Shown: positions 1-6,164 of the stretch, one piece after another
Numbering within the stretch: position 1 is the stretch's first letter
Layout: every line of letters starts with the position of its first letter
NCBI GenBank assembly: GCA_007118195.1
Contig: SKSA01000158.1
Location: forward strand, 1-6,164
Direction: 5' to 3'
DNA length: 6,164 nucleotides
DNA from: Anaerobacillus sp.
GTDB taxonomy: Bacteria > Bacillota > Bacilli > Bacillales > Anaerobacillaceae
Made by a program: the position numbers and the translations under genes
Notes under the pieces: generated by a model
What the model was told of the DNA's origin: nothing
The model's database searches: none
The model's input: the letters and a program-made list of their open reading frames with translations, nothing else

Positions 1-10
1 AAGCTTTGTA

Positions 11-174
11 GTTTTGAGTGGAGAGTTTTGAGTTATATAGGTCATGCTTCGAAGTTTCAGCTGAAGTGACAATGTTTATTTTGTGGTCTTTTAACTTTTC
101 TTTACGATGGGACCTCAGAGCAAAACCCACAACTAACTCAACACTCAAAACTCAAAATTCAAAATTCAAAACTC
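11..174. repeat. Heptad-unit inverted-repeat element, copy 1
   Basis: This non-coding element has two arms made of degenerate 7-nt units. The left arm (12-32) reads as three units in strict register: TTTTGAG, TGGAGAG, TTTTGAG. The right arm (137-171) is five consecutive units on the complementary pattern: CTCAACA, CTCAAAA twice, then TTCAAAA twice. The arms can therefore pair in several registers. Between them lie about 100 nt that include the palindrome CTTCGAAG (47-54), a second palindrome TTCAGCTGAA (56-65), and GTCA/TGAC outer pairs (41-44 with 67-70). A second copy lies after pcrA and shares the 10-mer TGCTTCGAAG (45-54 here). There is no transposase. I infer a MITE-like or REP-like intergenic repeat; the exact borders are uncertain. 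Confidence 0.75.
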
Positions 175-177
175 CTA

Positions 178-206
178 TTGCTCTTACAAGCTAGCTTGGT
201 TAAAAT
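178..206 (+). promoter_or_regulatory. Candidate SigA-type promoter for pcrA
   Basis: TTGCTC (178-183) could serve as a -35 box, matching TTGACA at 3 of 6 positions. TAAAAT (201-206) could serve as a -10 box, matching TATAAT at 5 of 6. The spacer is exactly 17 nt, the optimum. A transcript would start near 213 and leave a leader of about 30 nt before the pcrA ATG. The site lies just outside the right arm of the upstream repeat. The -35 match is weak, so transcription may instead enter from an unseen upstream gene such as pcrB. Confidence 0.35.
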
Positions 207-227
207 AAATACAAGAACATACGTTTT

Positions 228-236
228 GGTGGTGGG
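228..236 (+). promoter_or_regulatory. Weak, non-canonical ribosome binding site of pcrA
   Basis: The only G-rich stretch before the pcrA start is GGTGGTGGG, ending 5 nt before the ATG. It lacks an AGGAGG or GGAGG core, unlike the sites of ligA and camS downstream. The start at 242 is still preferred because the protein begins a few residues before the conserved LNxxQxEAV helicase Q-motif, as in other PcrA proteins. The poor site suggests modest translation initiation. Confidence 0.5.
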
Positions 237-241
237 TATAA

Positions 242-2485
242 ATGGATACACAAAAAATATTAACAGGATTAAATGATCAACAAAGAGAAGCGGTCAAGCA
301 TACAGACGGCGCTTTATTAATTATGGCTGGTGCAGGTTCGGGGAAAACGAGAGTGCTTACGAATCGAATTGCTTATTTGATTGGTGAAAAAGAAGTTGCA
401 CCGTGGTCGATTTTAGCAATTACGTTTACGAATAAAGCAGCTAAAGAAATGAAAGAACGTGTCAAAAAAATCATTGGACAGACAGCAGAGGATATTTGGA
501 TTTCAACATTCCACTCGATGTGTGTCCGTATTTTACGTAGAGATATTGATCGAATGGGGGTTAAGCGTAATTTTACGATTTTAGACCCTGGCGATCAACT
601 ATCGGTGATTAAACAAATTTTAAAACAAAAGAACATCGACCCGAAGAAATTCGAGCCGAAAAGTCTATTAGGTAGCATTAGTAGTGCGAAAAACGAATTA
701 AAAACGGTAAAACAATATGCGGGAATCGCTAAAGGTCCATATGAATCTACAGTTGCTGAGGTTTATGAAGCGTATCAAAAAGAGCTTCGTAAAAATCATG
801 CCTTAGATTTTGATGATTTAATTATGACAACGATTCAGTTGTTTAAACAAGTACCTGAAGTGTTGGAGTTTTACCAACGGAAGTTTCAATACATTCATGT
901 GGATGAGTATCAAGATACGAACAGGGCGCAATACATGCTCGTAAAAATGTTAGCAGAACGTTATAAAAATATTTGTGTTGTTGGGGACTCAGATCAGTCG
1001 ATTTATCGTTGGCGTGGTGCCGATATTACGAATATCCTTTCTTTTGAAGAGGATTACCCGAACTCGACAACCATTATGCTTGAGCAAAACTATCGTTCGA
1101 CAAAAACGATTCTTCGTGCTGCAAATGAAGTCATTAACAACAACTGTAATCGTAAGCCGAAAAATTTATGGACAGAAAATCAATCAGGAGAAAATATTTC
1201 CTGCTATATTGGTGACAATGAGCATGACGAAGCCTATTTTATCGTTGGTAAAATTAAAGAATTAATGAAGGAACACGATTATAAGCTTTCGGATGTTGCC
1301 ATTTTATACCGAACCAATGCTCAATCCCGTGTAATTGAGGAATTACTCGTAAAGTCGAACATTAACTATAATATCGTTGGCGGGACAAAGTTCTATGACC
1401 GTAAAGAAATTAAAGACATCCTTGCCTACTTAAGGGTAGTAGCAAACCCTGATGACGACATTTCGTTACGCAGAATTATTAATGTACCGAAGCGTGGGAT
1501 CGGTGCAACGACGGTTGAGAAAATAGCTGGTTTTGCAGCTTCCCAAGATTTATCGATTTTTCAAGCACTTCACGAAGTCGAGCAGATGGGCTTAAGTAAA
1601 GGCGCAACAAATAAACTTGTTGAGTTTAGTGAGCAAATGCGTGGCTGGGTCGAGTTAGAAGAATATTTATCAGTAACGGAACTTGTTGAAGAATTACTAG
1701 AAAAAACAGGTTATCGAGACATGTTAAAAAATGAAAAAACGATCGAAGCGCAAAGCCGTCTTGAAAACATTGATGAATTTTTATCTGTAACGAAAGAATT
1801 TGAAAATAAAAATGATGACAAGTCATTAGTTGCATTTTTAACAGATTTAGCGCTGATTGCTGATATTGATAAAGTCGATGACGAGGAAGAAGAACAAACG
1901 GATTCCGATCGAGTTTTATTAATGACCTTGCATTCGGCCAAAGGTTTGGAGTTCCCGGTCGTCTTTTTAATTGGTATGGAGGAAGGGGTATTCCCTCATA
2001 GCCGCTCTCTTTTTGAAGAAGAGGAAATGGAAGAAGAGAGAAGGCTTGCTTACGTTGGGATTACTCGTGCTGAACAACGCTTATTTTTATCTTGTGCGAA
2101 AATGAGAACGTTATTTGGACGGACGAATATGAACCCGCAATCACGTTTTATTGGGGAAATTCCGAGTGAAACACTAGAGTCGCTCAACGAAGAAAAAGAA
2201 GCTCCAGCATGGGCGAAAACATCCAGACAGGCACCTACTGGTGGTGGAGTTACAACGCGTCAACGACCGCGAACTACTTCTGCTACGCGTCCTCAAATGA
2301 CGACAACTGGAGGGGATCAGTTCGGTTGGAAAGTTGGCGACAAAGCAGAGCATAAAAAGTGGGGAGTAGGAACAGTCGTAAGCACGAAAGGTTCAGATGA
2401 CAATATCGAATTAGATATTGCCTTCCCGCAACCAATCGGTATTAAACGGCTCGCTGCTAAATTTGCCCCGATTACGAAAGCTTAA
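242..2485 (+). CDS. pcrA: ATP-dependent DNA helicase PcrA (UvrD/Rep family, SF1A)
   Basis: PcrA is a cytoplasmic 3'-5' superfamily 1 helicase that acts in nucleotide excision repair, clearing of replication-transcription conflicts, removal of RecA filaments and rolling-circle plasmid replication. All helicase motifs are visible: Q-motif around Q14; Walker A AGAGSGKT (29-36, K35); motif Ia ITFTNKAA (60-67); Ib STFHS (88-92); Walker B VDEYQD (220-225, D221/E222); motif [15 protein letters not shown] (248-259, Q252); motif IV EQNYRS (281-286, R285); motif [11 protein letters not shown] (562-571); motif VI VGITRA (605-610, R609). A low-complexity Thr/Gly/Arg linker (about 655-693) leads to a C-terminal module (about 695-747, starting [14 protein letters not shown]), matching the Tudor-like domain that in PcrA/UvrD contacts RNA polymerase. 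The 747-residue length is normal (739 in B. subtilis). The gene ends with three consecutive in-frame stops (TAA TGA TAG). It is probably co-transcribed with ligA. I see no defect. Confidence 0.98.
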   Translation: MDTQKILTGLNDQQREAVKHTDGALLIMAGAGSGKTRVLTNRIAYLIGEKEVAPWSILAITFTNKAAKEMKERVKKIIGQTAEDIWISTFHSMCVRILRRDIDRMGVKRNFTILDPGDQLSVIKQILKQKNIDPKKFEPKSLLGSISSAKNELKTVKQYAGIAKGPYESTVAEVYEAYQKELRKNHALDFDDLIMTTIQLFKQVPEVLEFYQRKFQYIHVDEYQDTNRAQYMLVKMLAERYKNICVVGDSDQSIYRWRGADITNILSFEEDYPNSTTIMLEQNYRSTKTILRAANEVINNNCNRKPKNLWTENQSGENISCYIGDNEHDEAYFIVGKIKELMKEHDYKLSDVAILYRTNAQSRVIEELLVKSNINYNIVGGTKFYDRKEIKDILAYLRVVANPDDDISLRRIINVPKRGIGATTVEKIAGFAASQDLSIFQALHEVEQMGLSKGATNKLVEFSEQMRGWVELEEYLSVTELVEELLEKTGYRDMLKNEKTIEAQSRLENIDEFLSVTKEFENKNDDKSLVAFLTDLALIADIDKVDDEEEEQTDSDRVLLMTLHSAKGLEFPVVFLIGMEEGVFPHSRSLFEEEEMEEERRLAYVGITRAEQRLFLSCAKMRTLFGRTNMNPQSRFIGEIPSETLESLNEEKEAPAWAKTSRQAPTGGGVTTRQRPRTTSATRPQMTTTGGDQFGWKVGDKAEHKKWGVGTVVSTKGSDDNIELDIAFPQPIGIKRLAAKFAPITKA

Positions 2486-2490
2486 TGATA

Positions 2491-4606
<2,116 letters not shown>

Positions 4607-4686
4607 AAATGAGGTGGGTGGCTATAAAAGTAGTGTAAGTAAAGTTCTACTTAATAAAGGCCATTCACTCTCTTATGGTTTCGTAG

Positions 4687-4692
4687 AGGAGG
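4687..4692 (+). promoter_or_regulatory. camS ribosome binding site
   Basis: A perfect AGGAGG lies 12 nt before the ATG at 4705. The spacing is longer than the usual 7-9 nt, but this ATG begins a textbook lipoprotein signal peptide (positive residues, then a hydrophobic stretch and lipobox). No better in-frame ATG, GTG or TTG lies nearer the site. Confidence 0.75.
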
Positions 4693-4704
4693 GTTGGTTG
4701 ACTG

Positions 4705-5904
4705 ATGAAAAGAAAATTAAGTTCATTGCTTATTCCTATTTTATTTTTAACGGGTTGTATCGGAATACTTGACCGTCAAGTAGAAGAAGAAATTATCGTC
4801 ATTGAAGAAACAGATGATCAAGATCAAGTTATTATTAGTCCTAACTTAAATACTCCTGAAAACTACTACCGTACCGTTTTACATGAAGGAGACTATCGTC
4901 ATAGTGAAGCGCGTGGGTTGGTTTCTCGTGCAATTAATAATCGCCTTGATATTAAACAACTAGAAATTGGTTTAATGGAGCTAGCTTCCACAAGATTTCC
5001 TCAATCGGAGTTTTATTTCCAAGAAGGGCAGTATTTAAAAGGGTCTTTAATTAATAGCTGGTTAAGAAGATACGATCCAGAGAGTAAGGATCACAAAGAA
5101 GGTTTAAATCCGCCACTCCCTGAAGTAACCGAAGACTTAGATCAGATGGAGAATTGGGAAAGAGTTCGTTACGAGAGAGATCGACACGAAAATCAGCCTT
5201 CCTATTTATCTCATATTATGGAGCATAATTATTTAAAGGAAACAGAGCCAGGTTCTATTGAACTAGGTGGTCTAGTGTTAGGGATATCATTAAATTCGGT
5301 TTATTATTATGAAACAGAACGGTACGGCCCATTGTATGATCTTGTTTTAGACGAAGAGGACATTTTAGAAGAAGGAAAAAGGATAGCAAGTGAAGTCCTC
5401 AACCGTGTCCGTGAAAGTGGAGATTTAGCGAACGTTCCAATCATGATTGCTTTATACAAAGAAGAACGTCGTCAGGCGATTGTTCCTGGAGCGTTTATCG
5501 CAATGACAGTAGTAGATCCAGGAGAGAGCATTAAGCGTTGGGAAGCGATTGGCGACGCTCATTACTTTTTCCCTTCAACGAAAGCTACTACGGATCACCG
5601 CGAAGATGCCACGAGGTTTGCTAACTTTAAGCAAGACATCGACGGTTTTTTTGATAACTATATCGGTGTTGTCGGTAAAGGGCGTTATAAAAACGATCAA
5701 ATTCAAGAATTGACCATTGAGATTAATTTACAAATAAATGGAAAAGCTGAAATTATTGCGATGACGCAATATATTACCGATCGACTTAAAAAACACTTTC
5801 CTGAACACTTAACCGTTCAAATATATTTAACATCGCTTGAGGGTGCCGAAAGCATTATCGTTCGCCATCCCAATGAACAACCATTTGTTCACATATATCG
5901 TTAA
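4705..5904 (+). CDS. camS: CamS/YerH-family sex-pheromone-precursor lipoprotein
   Basis: The product is a predicted membrane-anchored lipoprotein on the outer face of the cytoplasmic membrane. Residues 1-17 form a type II signal peptide (K2, R3, K4, then a hydrophobic core), with lipobox L15-T16-G17-C18; C18 would be lipidated after cleavage by signal peptidase II. An acidic tether (about 22-42, rich in E and D) precedes the body, which resembles the CamS family (YerH in B. subtilis); the 399-residue length is close to YerH. The position right after ligA matches the conserved gene order. In staphylococci and enterococci the last residues of the camS-type signal peptide are released as the cAM373 pheromone peptide; the equivalent residues here are PILFLTG (11-17). 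The role of the lipoprotein body is not established. The name rests on family resemblance and synteny; pheromone activity is not implied. Confidence 0.92.
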   Translation: MKRKLSSLLIPILFLTGCIGILDRQVEEEIIVIEETDDQDQVIISPNLNTPENYYRTVLHEGDYRHSEARGLVSRAINNRLDIKQLEIGLMELASTRFPQSEFYFQEGQYLKGSLINSWLRRYDPESKDHKEGLNPPLPEVTEDLDQMENWERVRYERDRHENQPSYLSHIMEHNYLKETEPGSIELGGLVLGISLNSVYYYETERYGPLYDLVLDEEDILEEGKRIASEVLNRVRESGDLANVPIMIALYKEERRQAIVPGAFIAMTVVDPGESIKRWEAIGDAHYFFPSTKATTDHREDATRFANFKQDIDGFFDNYIGVVGKGRYKNDQIQELTIEINLQINGKAEIIAMTQYITDRLKKHFPEHLTVQIYLTSLEGAESIIVRHPNEQPFVHIYR

Positions 5905-5940
5905 GAGTCCTTTCTTTAATGAAAGGCTCTTTTTTTATTT
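5904..5940 (+). terminator. Rho-independent terminator after camS
   Basis: The stem pairs AGAG-CCTTTC (5904-5907 and 5909-5914, with T5908 bulged) with GAAAGGCTCT (5921-5930), giving 10 base pairs around the 6-nt loop TTTAAT. A run of T follows (5930-5936, then A and three more T). The hairpin begins on the last base of the camS stop codon. It marks the likely end of the pcrA-ligA-camS transcript. Confidence 0.93.
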
Positions 5941-6164
5941 AAAGTTGGTTAGTTGGTAAGGAAAACACTCGAATTTTACATCTTAAGTCGTGACGGTGAG
6001 CCGTCATGCTTTGTATGAAAAAAAGGCGGATGATTTCATGAACGAGCCTCTGAGATTCGATAGAGTGTGCTCCTGCGGTTACTCGTCGCAAAGCTACACG
6101 AAGCCTATGCTAGGAAGTGTGACATGATGTGATTGAGGTCAGTTGCTTCACAGCGAAGAGAAGG
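5941..6164. other. Intergenic tail with inverted repeats, no gene seen
   Basis: I find no convincing coding region in these 224 nt. The sequence contains a perfect 6-bp hairpin with a 4-nt loop (TGACGG 5991-5996 with CCGTCA 6001-6006), ATGAAA (6015-6020) facing TTTCAT (6034-6039), and a longer-range match of ACACTCGAAT (5965-5974) with ATTCG (6055-6059) plus AGTGT (6064-6068) across a 4-nt bulge. A small hairpin CCTA/TAGG (6104-6107 and 6111-6114) is flanked by ACAC/GTGT (6096-6099 and 6117-6120). From about 6041 on the sequence is visibly more GC-rich than the rest of the intergenic DNA. It may be a leader of a gene beyond the window or another intergenic repeat. Confidence 0.5.

Noticed and set aside
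1..69. Open frame from the window edge (22 codons, ending TGA at 67-69) that could be the end of an upstream gene such as pcrB
   Set aside because: It runs through the heptad repeat and its residues do not resemble a PcrB C-terminus that I know. An upstream gene cannot be excluded, but nothing supports one.
11..174. Heptad repeats as a CRISPR array
   Set aside because: Units are 7 nt and contiguous with no unique spacers, and no cas genes are present.
975..1265. Plus-strand open frame of 96 codons inside pcrA
   Set aside because: It is out of frame over the strongly conserved helicase motifs III and IV and has no recognisable domain.
1626..1941. Two overlapping minus-strand open frames opposite pcrA
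   Set aside because: They are antisense shadows of an acidic, lysine-rich part of PcrA; their Ser/Phe-rich products show no family features.
4609..4638. Nine-codon open frame between ligA and camS starting at ATG 4609
   Set aside because: It is very short, overlaps no good ribosome binding site and has no supporting feature.
4658..4681. Weak stem just before the camS ribosome binding site (AGGCCAT with ATGGTTT)
   Set aside because: It has seven pairs including two G-U around a 10-nt loop, which is within chance for this length and has no other sign of regulation.
6038..6127. 29-codon open frame in the intergenic tail
   Set aside because: There is no Shine-Dalgarno site before it, no recognisable family, and it overlaps the inverted repeats.

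Overview
The window is low-GC chromosomal DNA from a member of the Bacillota, most likely the Bacillaceae. Three large plus-strand genes, pcrA, ligA and camS, lie in the order seen in Bacillus subtilis (pcrA-ligA-yerH), and the protein sequences closely resemble Bacillus versions. Codons are A/T-rich, Shine-Dalgarno sites are mostly strong, and a Rho-independent terminator closes the cluster. Genus is not resolvable by eye. In B. subtilis pcrB precedes pcrA; here only 241 nt lie upstream and they contain no recognisable pcrB.

Layout. Positions 1-241 are non-coding: an imperfect inverted repeat built from 7-nt units (11-174), then a candidate SigA-type promoter (178-206) and a weak ribosome binding site before pcrA. 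pcrA (242-2485) encodes the UvrD/Rep-family DNA helicase. A 117-nt gap follows and is almost filled by a second, shorter copy of the same 7-nt-unit inverted repeat (2491-2586), with a perfect 20-bp palindrome at its centre. ligA (2603 or 2606 to 4606) encodes NAD+-dependent DNA ligase. After 98 nt comes camS (4705-5904), a CamS/YerH-family lipoprotein, then a clear terminator (5904-5940). The last 224 nt hold no convincing gene but contain several inverted repeats that could form a structured RNA or be another intergenic repeat.

How the genes work together. PcrA unwinds DNA, clears RNA polymerase and recombination filaments, and supports repair and rolling-circle plasmid replication. LigA seals nicks at the end of replication and repair. 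Both are normally essential in Bacillus. CamS is an exported lipoprotein of unclear cellular role; the released tail of related signal peptides acts as a sex pheromone for enterococcal plasmid pAM373. The three genes probably form one transcription unit read from upstream of pcrA to the terminator after camS.

The genes are ordinary core genes. The unusual content is intergenic: two related palindromic heptad-repeat elements flank pcrA, share the 10-nt core TGCTTCGAAG, and one sits inside the presumed operon where it would be transcribed as a hairpin.
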